Assembly (NCBI RefSeq): GCF_964204645.1
Contig: NC_134036.1
Span: 5,655,600 to 5,715,599 of the forward strand
DNA: 60,000 bases
Source of the DNA: Tubulanus polymorphus
Taxonomy: Eukaryota > Nemertea > Palaeonemertea > Tubulaniformes > Tubulanidae
Direction: 5' to 3'
In this document: piece after piece, positions 13,301 through 27,300 of the stretch
Numbering within the stretch: the stretch's first letter is position 1
How the letters are laid out: every line of letters begins with the position of its first letter
Position numbers and translations under genes: made by a program
Notes under the pieces: model-generated
Told to the model about the DNA's origin: nothing
The model's input: the letters and a program-made list of their open reading frames with translations, nothing else
Database searches by the model: none

Positions 13301-13405
13301 TTACCGATCAACTCGTCCCTCAATCCCCTTCTATATACAATACTGACTATCGATATGAAATCTGTACGAGCAAAAACTAAACGCGGAAATAGAATACTTA
13401 CATAA
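7374..13405 (+). pseudogene. Receptor copy B, frameshifted in exon 2
   Basis: Same three-exon gene as copy D. Exons are 7374-8603, 8700-10020 and 10127-13405, with GT-AG introns of 96 and 106 nt. Relative to D and E, an 8-nt direct-repeat deletion near 9730 (AAAATTCCAAAATTTC reduced to AAAATTTC) shifts the frame. Translation then stops at 9792-9794. The predicted product is about 774 residues: signal peptide plus CUB modules, without lectin, LDLa, LRR or 7TM. Exon 3 remains open over 3.28 kb, so the loss is recent, or is polymorphic or an assembly error. A second deletion of 7 nt near 13,387 changes the C-terminus from RGHKK to RGNRILT. The start is the ATG after GCAGTG; the same ATG is kept in every copy, whereas the second in-frame Met is lost in copy E. 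The truncated ectodomain, if made, would be secreted. Confidence 0.8.
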
Positions 13406-14008
13406 ACAACTATCTGCGCTTCATTTTGTTATTCAAATGACAATGAAGGTGTATTAAACTGAATCACATTGAATGATTTCCTCCGCCTCCAGTGTAGAAT
13501 TGTTTAAAGATACTATTCGACTGTTCTAGATGCGAGTTTTTTTCCACTCAGCCCTTGAGTTTGCCTTTGCAGAGTTTCTAGCAAAGGACTTGTCCATGCA
13601 TTGGCAATGCGCGTCGAATATTATATCTAAAACTGTCTGACGTGATTGAATTGACATGGGGATAACAAGAAAATTAATTTTTGATAAATTTTTTAACGCC
13701 TGCGAAAAAAATGTAGAATTTTTGGGATAGGCTAACGTGGGATTGCAAATTTGAAATCGAAGTTCTAAGACATTTGGGGAATGATGAGATTTGGCGGCAG
13801 GGAAGCAGGTCGACCGGGCTAAATCCCGGGGCTGCCACTAGATCCTCTTGAGTAAGGGTTGAAGTACACATTGTCATTTGAAATAGCAAGGGCTTGTTTA
13901 TGTTATGCTGTATGAAATACGCATATTTTTAGTATGTTGTGTTTCCTTATTTCAATTGTAACTTTATTGCATTTGGGAATCTTATATGTAATGTTCAACA
14001 TAAGGATC

Positions 14009-14014
14009 AATAAA
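14009..14014 (+). terminator. Polyadenylation signal, copy B
   Basis: AATAAA in GGATCAATAAAGAATTG, the counterpart of the copy A site, about 605 nt past the stop. Confidence 0.6.
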
Positions 14015-14019
14015 GAATT

Positions 14020-15681
14020 GAATTGAATTGTCAGCTGAAACACATGCCATCAGAGGACGCGGAGCCGTAGGCGTAAGGCGTCAAAAAGTGACTTTTAAAG
14101 GACATAACGTTCAGCTTTTTGCAAACACTTGTCTTTACGTACTCTACTTTATTCCACAAAGCCTTAGTACTAATACGAAACGCAATTCGGATGATACGGT
14201 GATTAACAAGAAATACATTATATGCGGAGTAGTACAGTTCATACCACTCCAAGGGGTATTATATCTGTTTCAGTAGATATTGCTTTGATGTTTGAATATC
14301 GTAGTTAGTTTTTTGCTAGGTCGTTTGCAGTTAAGGAAACGCGTAAGTGTGGACTTTTCCTAATTCGAAACGAATGCAACTAGTCATTTTTACCAGTCAA
14401 CGTCTCTTTAAAGCGAATAAATCTTCGCAGCTTTTGTATCTTTCTTGTATTTCCGATGCCCAACACACTGAATCTTTTTTTTTTAAATTCCGAGATCTAA
14501 TGGCTAGATAAATATTTAGCAACTCCCCTAACTTTGTAAATAGGTTGTACGGAAACGTCCTGGGGACATATCTATTTAGTTAATTTTTTGAGGAACATTC
14601 CGAGTGTTGTAACTCGGAATTAACTGGTTTTCTTAGTTCGAAACGATTTTTTAAGGTTAATTCCGACCTACAAACTTGAAATAAACTAGTTTTCGAAAAA
14701 ATCTCGAAAAATCGTGAATTAAAATTAGTGAATGAAAACTAACGCCACAACGGAGAAAAATATCTATTTCACTATCGGAACAACGAGATGCTCTGATATT
14801 CAAATTCGAACACAAACTGATGGAAATAACTGCCTTTACCTTTTGGTTCATCTTCCATTTCTGTCGATGTGAGTAGCCGTTGTCCCTGTCGAGAGAGCCC
14901 GATTACTGTACTACGTATTGCGACGGCATTGCTTCACTTTTCTTCTTTTTCGGTCGGTACCTGGATAGTAATAGCAAAAATACGATCTTAGACATTTATG
15001 CGTGCTATTTGTTACGGGGAACGTGCCAAAGCCGTAGCTTACTAAAGCAAAGTTAAATTCTACTCTATAAAGTTGAATCATTAAACTGACTTTTTTGGGA
15101 TATGGGTCAAACAGCCAGAGTTCAGCAGTTTTGAGAAAAAAGAGTCACACGGCGGAGTTTAATCATTGTAAATCGACCGTTTTTTTTTTTTACTGCGACA
15201 CATTTCTATCGTCAGTAGAGCTGGGTTCCAAAGCGATTTAACGTACTCAACTGAATGGTTAAAGAAATTCAATCCATTTCCAACCTATTTTTGTGAAACC
15301 GGGCCCAGGGTTTTAACGGTAATCGCAGTTTTCAAAACTTGATCCGAAATTAATAAGGTCAATTCTGAATATTAGATATTCAAAAACTTCATATCTATAT
15401 GTCTCGAGGGGTGGGGGTTAGTAAAGCATTAGGTGGAGTTAGTTTCTCAAGTCGTTTAAAAAAAACGATTAAAAATAAAAATAACCGGATGCGCTCTGCT
15501 TCATTGATTGGAGGTTTGAGATTTCGTTGCTTTTGTCGAAAGTATTGGAAATAAAATGAAACAAAATAAGCTCAATTCTAGGGTCAGACTTGGAATCTGA
15601 TTCTTCGGGTCGGTTTTGTGGATCGGTGTGAAATTTAGCCGGGGGGGGGGGTGGTTAATTCAAGCGGTGTATAGTTGAGTG
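14020..15681. other. Spacer B-C (short type I), no gene seen
   Basis: Near-identical to the A-B spacer with scattered substitutions and small indels. It has an extra TTTTAACGGTAATC near 15,310 and a longer G-run near 15,642. No protein domain or RNA gene was recognised. Confidence 0.6.
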
Positions 15682-16230
15682 AAGCCTGACAACTCAGGCT
15701 TTTACCACATTCAGATCATTCCCTAGTTGAACATTTCTAGACACATTAGCTAACGTCTAAGAACTTCTCAATCATTCGTGGACATTATGACCTAGCTATT
15801 GCCAGTGCGTTACTAGTCGAGATGATGTGTTCTATACACACACGCAGTACATCGGCAAGCATATTTATATATCACACGAAGAGCTAATATTAAAAAAACA
15901 GCTTAACGTAAAGAAAATGATTGGAACATTTTAAAAATATGATTGGACATGGATATTAACGAGGCGTGGTGAAATTAAACGGGCAATTCTCGCTCGGCGA
16001 TGGTAATTACTGGGAATTTAAACGATCATATGTCAGAGCGAAAACTACTGGAAAAGCGGATGAAAATCCATTTGAAAAAAGTGGATTTCAAATGTTGCTG
16101 AGCGAAGCAAATAATTCATTTCGTGTAAGAAATCTAGAATTCTGCAACATTTATGAATAGAATTTGACGCGTGTGGACAACAGAGCAGAATTTAGGTAGT
16201 GTAGGAATTGTGTTCATTCCGTCGCAGTTG
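15682..16230 (+). promoter_or_regulatory. Conserved upstream block of copy C
   Basis: Counterpart of the block before copy B, with the palindrome at 15682-15701, the GTTACTAGTCGAGATG element and AGCATATTTATATATCAC. The 64-codon non-ATG frame is at 15966-16160. Copy C has GCAGTTGATG at the start codon where the others have GCAGTGATG. Confidence 0.5.
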
Positions 16231-19200
16231 ATGTTGTTCGGTATGGAGCAGCGACTGAGAGCGCTGTTTGTAGCGTCGCTGATCGTCTGTCAAGTTCGCA
16301 TCGCTCGCGCTGATCGCACAGACTCTATCGAGGAATCGTCTGTGACGGTAAATTCGTCTTGTAACAGCACGTGGTACCCGCTAGATTCTACGTCCGGTTA
16401 CATCGTTTCACCGAATTACCCGTCGTTTACGCGCGGTGTTGAATGTCGTTGGTTCGTCAACGGCTCTTTGCCGGGAACTTTTCATGTCCAAGTTTACCAC
16501 GATATCGAGCTGTCAATATTCTGTAGTGATAACTACCTTCTCGTCCACGAGTCTGATAACAGATTATGCGGTGATGGAAAACATGAAATCCGCCGTGACG
16601 ATTCGATCTCGTTGATGTTAAGGAGTAACGTCGACGGTGCGCGAGGTAGTCGGGTTTATATCATATATCGTTATGAACGGAGTCAATCTCGAATCACTCA
16701 CAACTGTAGACACAACCCTGAATTAAAAAGACTACACTCCTCAACTGGTTATAAATTTTATATGGCCATATATATTCGTTGCAAAGTGTTTGTGGAATGG
16801 ATCGGAATATCACACGATTATGGGATGAATCTCACATTTAGTCAGATCATGTTCGAATACAATCGAAGACCTCAATCAGCGACCATTGAAATCCACGACG
16901 GATGGAGCAACAGCAGTAAGCCTATAGCTCTTATACGAGAACAAGCGGGACATCCGCCTTCATCGTTTTATACTAAAACAAATAATGCATTCATCTTTCC
17001 GACACTAAAATACATTCAAATCAAATGTAAGCTTTTAGTACAGTTGTACAAATTATCGGATTGGAACGTCTCTAATCCGTTGATTCAGATCTCTAATAAC
17101 GAGTCGGGAGTGCTCATTCCCGATGACAACAGTTTACACGTAATAACTCGATCAAAACACTTACACTGCTGGTCTATCACAGTGCAAGTGTTACAGTACG
17201 TCGTCTTCAACTGGACACGTGATCTCGTCACGTCCGGTGACGTCATCGGTGTATATAAACAAGAAGGGTTACGCGTTGTAGGAACTGATATTTTACTCGG
17301 ATACAACTACCTGGAATCACTGAGTGTTAAATCTGACGGCTTTCTCGTCATTCTGTGCGTGTTGGTGAACAGAGAACTTACGAGGTCACGAATAGAAATG
17401 AACTTTAAAGTGGGATCACTATCGATAAAAGATGTACACGTCACTTATCATTGGAAATCGGTGAGTATAAATTCAAATGGTCGTTTGTTGGAATGAATGT
17501 TACTTGTAAATTCTAAATCTAAATATCAACTGACATCATAGATTTTATATTTACAGATTCCAAATTTAAAATCCCGCGAGATCTTCCCGTCATCGAAGAA
17601 AACGATACCAACGTATCGCATAAATACAATAGTATCTAAAAGGAAAGTTGATATTTCTGAAGAAAATATGGAACTGACTGTTTTATCAGAGAACTGCGAG
17701 CGAGCTGGATTTTATATATTTGATGGTGGTAATTTCAAAGCTAGACGATACGGTCCGTACTGTCCTCGTTTGAAGACATACGACCGTAACGTCGTCAGTC
17801 TGATTACATCAGGTGGATCGGTTACTGTAGTAGGATACGCTTATAACTGGGACGGTCAGTTAACAGTCGATAAGAAATCATATCTCAGATTTCGTCCTAC
17901 CGACTGTGACGGGTATGTTTTAAAGGAAGGAGAACGTCGGATCCATAAGAGGTCACGCTGTCTCGTGATTACACCCGAAAACCGACGCCTTCCTATAAGG
18001 ACCATCAATATATTATCAGATCAAGAATATCGAATTGATCGATGCTATCCTGGTCGGTTGCGATCGTGTCCGTGGAAATTAAGACTCATTAGTAAATCAC
18101 TCACTGAAAACATCGTGTTAACCACGGTGATCATGGGATTCAGTAGTTTCAGAGTTGTCCCACTTATCATAAAACTACGTCATAAATGTTTTGGATTGAA
18201 CAACCCTGTTGACACATTTTTGTATTCTGAATTCAGCAAAAATAATGTAAATTCATTTGATGATACATGCGGACTGATTGAGTCACCTAACTTTCCAGCA
18301 AGGGCAGGATACTCATCGGTGTCTTCATACTATAATTTTATAAACATAATTAAACGGGTACAAAAATTTCAATATTATAGATTTATCATCAAATCTATAG
18401 AATCGATCAGTTGCACCGAAGATGACAAAACGGAAAAAAGCCCGATACTTTTCATTCAAGAGATATTTCTGCAAAAAATTGGAACGTCCAGTCATCGTCT
18501 GAAAATTTGTGGAAATATGGCAACGAAAGGACTCGCATTTCATAGTTTAACGCATAATCATATATATTTTGAAATAAGTAATAAAATTGCTAGATTTCAA
18601 ATACAATACATTTTACGCCAGACGTTAGCGATCGAATATTCCAATGGTGATCGCTGTCAACGAGGATTTTTAGATTCGGGAATTTCGTGCGTGAAATACA
18701 TCAAAGATGAACGTCTGAATTGGGAGAATGCTGAATTGTATTGTAGACAGAAGTACGCGGTACATCTACTCAGTATCAACTCCGAACAGGAAATGATTTC
18801 TATTAAAACATTATTCGCTACAGAACTTCTGCGACAGGCCTATTCAAAGCAATTACTCATAATGATGATTGGATTAAAACAGCAGGCAAGTTTATGACTG
18901 TTTCTGTTCAAATCTACCTGATTTGTTCTACAAATATGTGCTTCTTTTTATGATTTCCAGCCTACAAAAGATGATTATTCATGGACTGATGGGAAACCAT
19001 TGAGCTACACAGAGTGGTATAAACCTACAAATAACGACACGATACCAGAAGTTATTCGAGGATTGATATCTCCTCTCAGAAAACAACCGATTAATGACGT
19101 CAATATGCCGTGTACAGCGCTGATACTGAATAATCCACGAGGATCAGCGAACTGGGTTCGATTCCCCTGCGAAATCGAACACGTTCACACGAGCTTCATT

Positions 19201-22200
19201 TGTGAACTACCAATAATCGGTATCAATGATGTGAATCATGTAGAAAATACAACAGTTGAAACATCGTATCCAACAATTAATGCCACAATTACTATACGAA
19301 GAAATATGTTTCATGACGCACATATCAATGATTCGAAATGCACGATTGGTTGGGTAAGCATAGATGAACACTGCTTTCAAATACTGACTGCCTGGAACAA
19401 ACATCGAGGTTTAGACAGAATAACCGGCAAAGAGATGTGTCATAACATACATGGTGAAATAGGTAAAATGAAAACCAGCCACAGAGGAAACGAAACAATG
19501 AACTTGATAAACACATTTCACTATCAGCATCAGTATAGTCCTATATTAGCAATGGATTCTTATGACAACCCCCTATTAATAACCCCAATAATCACAAGAG
19601 ATGAAATTACTTATATTCAATCAGTTAAATGGACGATGAAACAGTTTGATAATGCGACAGATACAGCGCGTTCTGTTTTGTGTTCATACAATGTTACTGA
19701 TGAAGAGTTAGCTTCTATAAGCGGTTGTAAATCGTGGCAGTTTAAATGTAACGATCAAAGATGTATCAGTGACCATCGCGTATGTGATACCAGACACGAC
19801 TGTCAACACGGTGAAGATGAACTCAATTGTACGGATATCAATTTACACAGTCAGTTTCAATGCAATGATGGTCAAATTATATCAATAAGTGGTTTCTGTG
19901 ATTTCATACAGGATTGTGTGGATGGTTCTGATGAGAACTCATGTTTTCATCCTGCGTGTTTGTCCGATAAATTTCGCTGCCGAAGTGGTCATTGTGTCGG
20001 TAGGTCTTACAGATGTGATGGAGTCACTAACTGTAAAGACGGTTCCGATGAAAAAGGATGCACTGCTAAATTGTGCCAGGGGTTCCTGTGTAACAGTGGC
20101 GACTGTATCAGTTCTCAGTTGTATCAGGATGGTGTCGTGGATTGTAGTGGAAGCCTGGAAGAAGATGAATTAGTAACAACTACTAATGTTACAGTGAATC
20201 CTACTGTTTATTGCAACAATGAGATCCACTGTACGACTAACTTCACTAATTTCTGCATTGAATCTGACGAACAAAGATGTTCTTTCAATTCTCCTCATTG
20301 TTATTCAAGACGTCACAGATGTATTCTAGAAAGAATGAAAAATGGATTCCCAGTTTGTAGAAATCTCGAGCACGTATTAAGATGTGAAAAATTTGAATGT
20401 CCAGCTGGTACTGTAAAATGTCCTGCATCGTACTGTATACCGATCAGACAAGTGTGCGACGGTCAATCAGATTGTCCGAATTCAGAAGATGAACAAAACT
20501 GCGAGACATTTTCATGTCCAGGAATGTTTAAATGTGGTCAGGAAAATCGGTGTATTCCACAATCTGAAGTTTGTGATGGTTTCGTAAATTGCAAATATAC
20601 AACTGATGACGAGGCTTTCTGTAACGTCACGTGTTCTAGAGGTTGTAAGTGTCAAGGCTTTTTGATCGACTGTGGAAATACTGGTTTAACAAATATTAGT
20701 GGTCTGTTCTTGCCTTCAATTCGAGTTTTAACTCTACCAAATAACCAAATACATTTCAACAAATCGACATTTTATTTACTTAACTATCTGTACGTTCTCA
20801 ACATCTCCTTCAATGAAATGTCTCATATTTTCCCAAATTCGTTCTCAAACCTACATAATCTACACGCACTGGACCTGACACACAACAACATAACATCATT
20901 ATCCACAAATACATTCACTGGTCTTTACAGTTTGAAAGAGTTATTGATAACTGAAAATCCAATACGTCATTTAGAGGACGATACATTCCAAGATTTGAAA
21001 TCACTTAAAGTTCTTGATCTTCATGGACTTTTCTTACTTGGGCTTGGCAAAAATGGATTTCAGGGTTTATCTAAATTACGGCTACTGAACGTCAGCAGTA
21101 ACAGAATTCATCATGTTTCCAGATATGCCTTTTCAGGATTGAATGAACTTAGAATTCTCGATATAACCAATAACTCTGTATTCATTTCCACAGAGCGAGA
21201 CGTTTTCAAAAATCTGACATCTTTAGTTTTCCTAGCGTCCGATGCTTACAAATTTTGCTGCATGGCTCCGAATGTTGACACGTGCCTTCCTGAAGCTGAT
21301 CAATTTTCCTCCTGTGCTGATCTGATGGGTAACACCGTCCTCAGAGCTATCATCTGGGTAATCGCTGCGTTCAGTTTCTTTCTGAACAGTTGCGTCATTT
21401 TAATTCGTATTCGTTCTAATCGACTTTCATCCTCCGAAAATCGGAACACATCTTCTGACATCCTCATTATCAATATCGCTGCTTGTGATTTTCTCATGTC
21501 GATATATTTGTTTTTGATCGCGGGAGCAGATTACTTTTTTAAAGGAGTTTATTTCCTGAATTCTGAAACTTGGTCGGACAGTTCATTATGTAGTTTCGCT
21601 GGGGTTATGGTGACTATTTCTTGTGAAGGCTCATTGACGTTTCTGTTCATTCTAACACGCCATAGATTTTCAAATATTGTGGATCCATTTTCTGGAAGCC
21701 CGATTACATCTCCAAGATATGTGTCCATCATGTGTTGTATTTGTTGGTTATCAATAGGTACGATTTCTATCATACCACTTTCAAAATCATCTTATTTCGG
21801 GAACAAATTCTACGGTACTACTGGAGTTTGTTTACCAATAAATTTCATTTCAATCGATGTCAACGCCTGGCAATATTCATTCGCTATTTTTGCTGTGTTT
21901 AACTCTGGCATACTGACAACCATAATGGTGACTTATATGCAAATGTACAGAATCGTATCTGGAAGCAGGTCTGGTTCGGGTAGAATCGATCCTACCGAAC
22001 TGGTCTTAGCGCGCAGGAGTTTGGTGATAAATCTGTGTAATTTATTTTGCTGGCTGCCGTTAATTATCGTTCAGTTTTGCGCGGCATTACGGGTAGAAAT
22101 ACCGAATCAGGTGGCGGCTTGGCTAGCGGTTCTTTTCTTACCGATCAACTCGTCCCTCAATCCCCTTCTATATACAATACTGACTATCGATATGAAATCT

Positions 22201-22236
22201 GTACGAGCAAAAACTAAACGCGGATACAAGAAATAG
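16231..22236 (+). CDS. Receptor copy C, complete: CUB / C-type lectin / LDLa / LRR / 7TM
   Basis: Exons 16231-17460, 17557-18885 and 18961-22236 join in phase 0 to give about 1944 residues. Intron 1 is GT-AG (96 nt, GTGAGT). Intron 2 is GC-AG (75 nt, GCAAGT...TTTCCAG). The signal peptide is about residues 1-27 (ALFVASLIVCQVRIARA). CUB-like modules follow, then a C-type lectin domain split by intron 2, a second degenerate lectin-like domain, six LDLa repeats, LRRs, hinge and 7TM. From exon 2 onward it is almost identical to copy A, while exon 1 resembles copies B and D. Near the stop it carries the copy B version of the sequence (CTATATACAATACTG, then KTKRG), so it is a mosaic. TM4 reads IMCCICW instead of IICCICW. 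The likely role is a cell-surface receptor signalling through a heterotrimeric G protein; this is inferred from the family, not shown here. Confidence 0.9.
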
Positions 22237-22852
22237 AATACTTACATAAACAACTATCTGCGCTTCATTTTGTTATTCAAATGACAATGAAGGTGTATTA
22301 AACTGAATCACATTGAATGATTTCCTCCGCCTCCAGTGTAGAATTGTTTAAAGATACTATTCGACTGTTCTGGATGCGAGTTTTTTTCCACTCAGCCCTT
22401 GAGTTTGCCTTTGCAGAGTTTCTCGCAAAGGACTTGTCCATGCATTGCCAATGCGCGTCGAATATTATATCTAAAACTGTCTGACGTGATTGAATTGACA
22501 TGGAGATAACAAGAAAATTAATTTTTAATAAATTCTTTAACGCCTGCGAAAAAAATGTAGAATTTTTGGGATAGGCTAACGTGGGATTGCAAATTTGAAA
22601 TCGAAGTTCTAAGACATTTGGGGAATGACGAGATTTGGCGACAGGGTAGCAGGTCGACCGGGCTAAATCCCGGGGCTGCCACTAGATCCTCTTGAGTCAG
22701 GGTTGAAGTACACGTTGTCATTTGAAATAGCAAGGGCTGGTTTATGTTATGCTGTATGAAATACGCATGTGTTTAGTATGTTGTGTTTCCTTATTTCAAT
22801 TGTAACTTTATTGAATTTGGGAATCTTATATGTAATGTTCAACATAAGGATC

Positions 22853-22858
22853 AATAAA
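22853..22858 (+). terminator. Polyadenylation signal, copy C
   Basis: AATAAA in GGATCAATAAAGAATTG, about 617 nt after the stop. Confidence 0.65.
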
Positions 22859-22859
22859 G

Positions 22860-23817
22860 AATTGAATTGAATTGTCACCTGAAACACATGCCATCAGAGG
22901 ACGCGGAGCCGTAGGCGTAAGGCGTCAAAAAGTGACTTTTAAAGGACATAACGTTCAGCTTTTTGCAAACACTTGTCTTTACGTACTCTACTTTATTCGA
23001 CAAAGCCTTAGTCCTAATACGAAACGCAGTTCGGATGATACAGTGATTAACAAGAAATACATTATATGCGGAGTAGTACAGTTCATACCACTCCAAGGGG
23101 TATTATATCTGTTTCAGTAGATATTGCTTTGATGTTTGAATATCGTAGTTAGTTTTTTGCTAGGTCATTTGCAGTTAAGGAAACGCGTAAGTGTGGACTT
23201 TTCCTAATTCGAAACGAATGCAACTAGTCATTTTTACCAGTCAACGTCTCTTTAAACCTAATAAATCTTCGCAGGTTTTGTATATTTCATGTATCTCCGA
23301 TGCCCTACACACTGAATGTTTTTTTTTTGTTGTTGAAAATTCCGAGATCTAATGGCTAGATAAATATTTAGCAACTCCCCAAACCTTGTAAGTAGTTTGT
23401 ACGTAAACGTCCTGGGCACATATCTATTAAATTAATTTTTGAGGTACATTCCGAGTGTTGTAACTCTTAACTGGTTTTCTTAGTTCAAAGCGATTTTTCA
23501 AGGTTAATTCCGAGCTACAAACTCGATATAAACTAGTTTTCGAAAAAATCTCGAAAAATCACCTTGAACTGAGAAATTAGTTTATTCCGGGTTACAAACT
23601 AGGAATAAACCTCCAAAAGTCCGGTCCGGCTCTGCTTCATTGTTTGGAGGTTTGAGATTTCGTTGCTTTTGTTGAAAGTATTGGAAATGAAATGAAACAA
23701 AATAAGCTCGATTCTAGGGTCAGACTTGGAATGTGATTCTTCGGGTCGGTTTTGTGGACCGGGTGAAATTTAGCCCGGGAGGGGGGGGGGGTAACTCAAT
23801 CGGTGTATAGTTGAGTG
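22860..23817. other. Spacer C-D (short type II), no gene seen
   Basis: Shares its first and last parts with the other spacers. A large internal part of the D-E spacer is missing, with the join at GTCCGGTCCGGCTCTGC near 23,622. The E-F spacer has the same join, so C-D and E-F share one deletion event or were homogenised. Confidence 0.6.
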
Positions 23818-24375
23818 AAGCCTGACAACTCAGGCTTTTACCACATTCAAGACATTCCCTAGTTGGACATTTCTAGACATATTTGCTGACGTCTAAGAAC
23901 TTCTCAATCATTCGACTTTTGCGTGGACATTATGACCTAGCTATTGCCAGTGCGTTACTAGTCGAGATGATGTGTTCTATACGCACACGCAATACTTCGG
24001 CAAGCATATTAATATATCACACGAAGAGCTAATGTTAAAAAAACAGCTTAACGTAAGGAAAATGATTGGAACATTTTTAAAATATAATTGGCCATGGATA
24101 TTAACGACGCGTGGTGAAATTAAACGGGCAATTCTCGCTCGGCGATGGTAATTACTGGGATTTTAAACGATTATATATCAGAGCGAAAACTACTGGAAAA
24201 GCGGATGAAAATCCATTTGAAAAAAGTGGATTTCAAACGTTGCTGAGCGAAGCAAATAATTCATTTCGTGTAAGAAATCTAGAATTCTGCAAAATGTATG
24301 AATAGAATTTGAAGGCGTATGGACAACAGGGCAGAATTTAGGTAGTGTAGGAATTTCGTTCATTCTATCGCAGTG
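23818..24375 (+). promoter_or_regulatory. Conserved upstream block of copy D
   Basis: Begins with the palindrome at 23818-23837 and keeps the shared element GTTACTAGTCGAGATG. The TATA-like site reads AGCATATTAATATATCAC here. A GCGTGG insertion near 23,920 and small indels distinguish the D and F blocks from those of B and C. Confidence 0.5.
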
Positions 24376-27300
24376 ATGTTGTTCGGTATGGAACAGCGAC
24401 TGAGAGCGCTGTTTATAGCGTCGCTGATCGTCTGTCAAGTTCGCATAGCGCGCGCTGATCGCGCAGACTCTATCGAGGAATCGTCTGTGACGGTAAGTTC
24501 GTCTTGTAACAACACGTGGTACGCGCTAGATTCTACGTCCGGTTACATCGTTTCACCGAATTACCCGTCGTTTACGCGCGGTGTTGAATGTCGTTGGTTC
24601 GTCAACGGCTCTTTGCCGGGAACTTTTCACATCCAAGTTTACCACGAGATCGAGCTGTCAATATTCTGTGGTGATAACTACCTTATCGTCCACGAGTCTG
24701 ATATCAGATTGTGCGGTGATGGAAAACATGAATTTCGCCGTAACGATTCGATCCCGTTGATGTTTAGAAGTAACGTCGACGGTGCGCGAGGTAGTCGGAT
24801 TTATATCATATATCGTTATGAACGAAGTCAATGTCGAATCACTCACAACTGTAGATACAACCCCGATTTAAAAAGACTACACTCCTCAACTGGTTATAAA
24901 TTTTACATGGCCATTAATAATCGTTGCAAAGTGTTTGTGGAATGGATCGGAATATTACACGATTATGGGATGAATCTCACATTTAGTCAGATCATGTTCG
25001 AATACAATCGAAGACCTCAATCAGCGACCATTGAAATCCACGACGGATGGAGCAACAGCAGTAAGCCTATAGCTCTTATACGAGAACAAGCGGGACATCC
25101 GCCTTCATCGTTTTATACTAAAACAAATAATGCATTCATCTTTCCGACACTAAAATACATTCAAATCAAATGTAAGCTTTTAGTACAGTTGTACAAATTA
25201 TCGGATTGGAACGTCTCTAATCCGTTGATTCAGATTTCTAATAACGAGTCGGGAGTGCTCATTCCCGATGACAACAGTTTACACGTAATAACTCGATCAA
25301 AACACTTACACTGCTGGTCTATCACAGTGCAAGTGTTACAGTACGTCGTCTTCAACTGGACACGTGATCTCGTCACGTCCGGTGACGTCATCGGTGTATA
25401 TAAACAAGAAGGGTTACGCGTTGTAGGAACTGATATTTTACTCGGATACAACTACCTGGAATCACTGAGTGTTAAATCTGACGGTTTTCTCGTCATTCTG
25501 TGCGTGTTGGTGAACAGAGAACTTACGAGGTCACGAATAGAAATGAACTTTAAAGTGGGATCACTATCGATAAAAGATGTACACGTCACTTATCATTGGA
25601 AATCGGTGAGTATAAATTCAAATGGTCGTTTGTTGGAATGAATGTTACTTGTAAATTCTAAATCTAAATATCAACTGACATCATAGATTTTATATTTACA
25701 GATTCCAAATTTAAAATCCCGCGAGATCTTCCCGTCATCGAAGAAAACGATACCAACGTATCGCATGAATACAATAGTATCTAAAAGGAAAGTTGATATT
25801 TCTGAAGAAAATATGGAACTGACTGTTTTATCAGAGAACTGCGAGCGAGCTGGATTTTATATATTTGATGGTGGCAATTTCAAAGCTAGACGATACGGTC
25901 CGTATTGTCCTCGTTTAAAGACATACGACCGTAACGTCGTCAGTCTGATTACATCAGGTGGATCGGTTACTGTAGTAGGATACGCTTATAACTGGGACGG
26001 TCAGTTAACAGTCGGTAAGAAATCATATCTCAGATTTCGTCCTACCGACTGTGACGGGGAACTTTTAAAGGAGGGAGAACGTCAGATCAATATGACGTCA
26101 CACTGTCTCGTGATTACACCCGAACACCGACGGCTTCGCTTGAAAGTAATGTACATATTATCAGAACATGAATATCGAATTGACCGATGCTATGCTGATC
26201 AGTCGCGATCGTGTCCGTGGGGATTCAGAATAGTCAGTAAATATATCACTGACAGCATCGTGTTCACCACAGTATTCATGGGCAGTGGACGTTTGTTCCG
26301 GACGTCTCCACTAATGGTTAAACTACGTCATAAATGTCTCGGATCGAAAAAACCTGTCGATTCATTTTTTGATTTTCAGATGGGCAAAGACCGGGCAAAT
26401 TCAATTGACGATGCATGCGGACTGGTTGAATCACCGGACTACCCGGCAAGGGCACAACGTATATACTATCAACCTTCATTCTACAAATTTACAAACGTTA
26501 TTGAGCGCGAACAAAAATTTTATCATTACAGATTTATAATCAAATCTATAGAATCGATCAGTTGCGAAGCAAGTCTGCTTAAAGATAACAGCCCGATACT
26601 TTTCATTCAAGAGATTGATTTTCCGGTGATAGTTATTCATCGTATCGCAATATGCGGAAATATGGCAACGAATGAACTCGTATTTTATAGTTTATCTGAA
26701 AAACATTTTTATTTTGAAATAAAATACAAAATTCCAAAATTTCAAATACAATACGTCTTACGCCAGTCGTCAGCGATCGAGTATTCCGATGGCGTGCAAT
26801 GTGATACCGGATTTCTAGATTCGAGATTTTCATGCGTAAAATACATCAGAGATGAACGTCTGAATTGGGAGAATGCTGAATTGTACTGTAGACAGAAGTA
26901 CGCGGGACATCTACTCAGTATCAACTCAGAACAGGAAATGATTTCTATCAAAGCATTATTCGCAACAGAACTTTTACGACAGGCGTATTCACAGAAAGCG
27001 CTCATAATGATGATTGGGTTAAAACTGCAGGTAAATAAATACAATGTATAAATGTAAATACACTTATATAACTACCGTAAATTTTTGGTTTTTTGTAATT
27101 TTGTATAAATATATTCATATTTTCAATCATTTCAAGCCTACAACAAGCCATTACACGTGGACTGACGGGAAACCATTGAGTTACGCAGAGTGGTATAAAC
27201 CTACAAATAACGACACGATACCAGAAGTTATTCAAGGATTGATATCTTCTATTAGAAGACAACCGATAAATGACGGGAATATGCCGTGTACGGCGATGAT

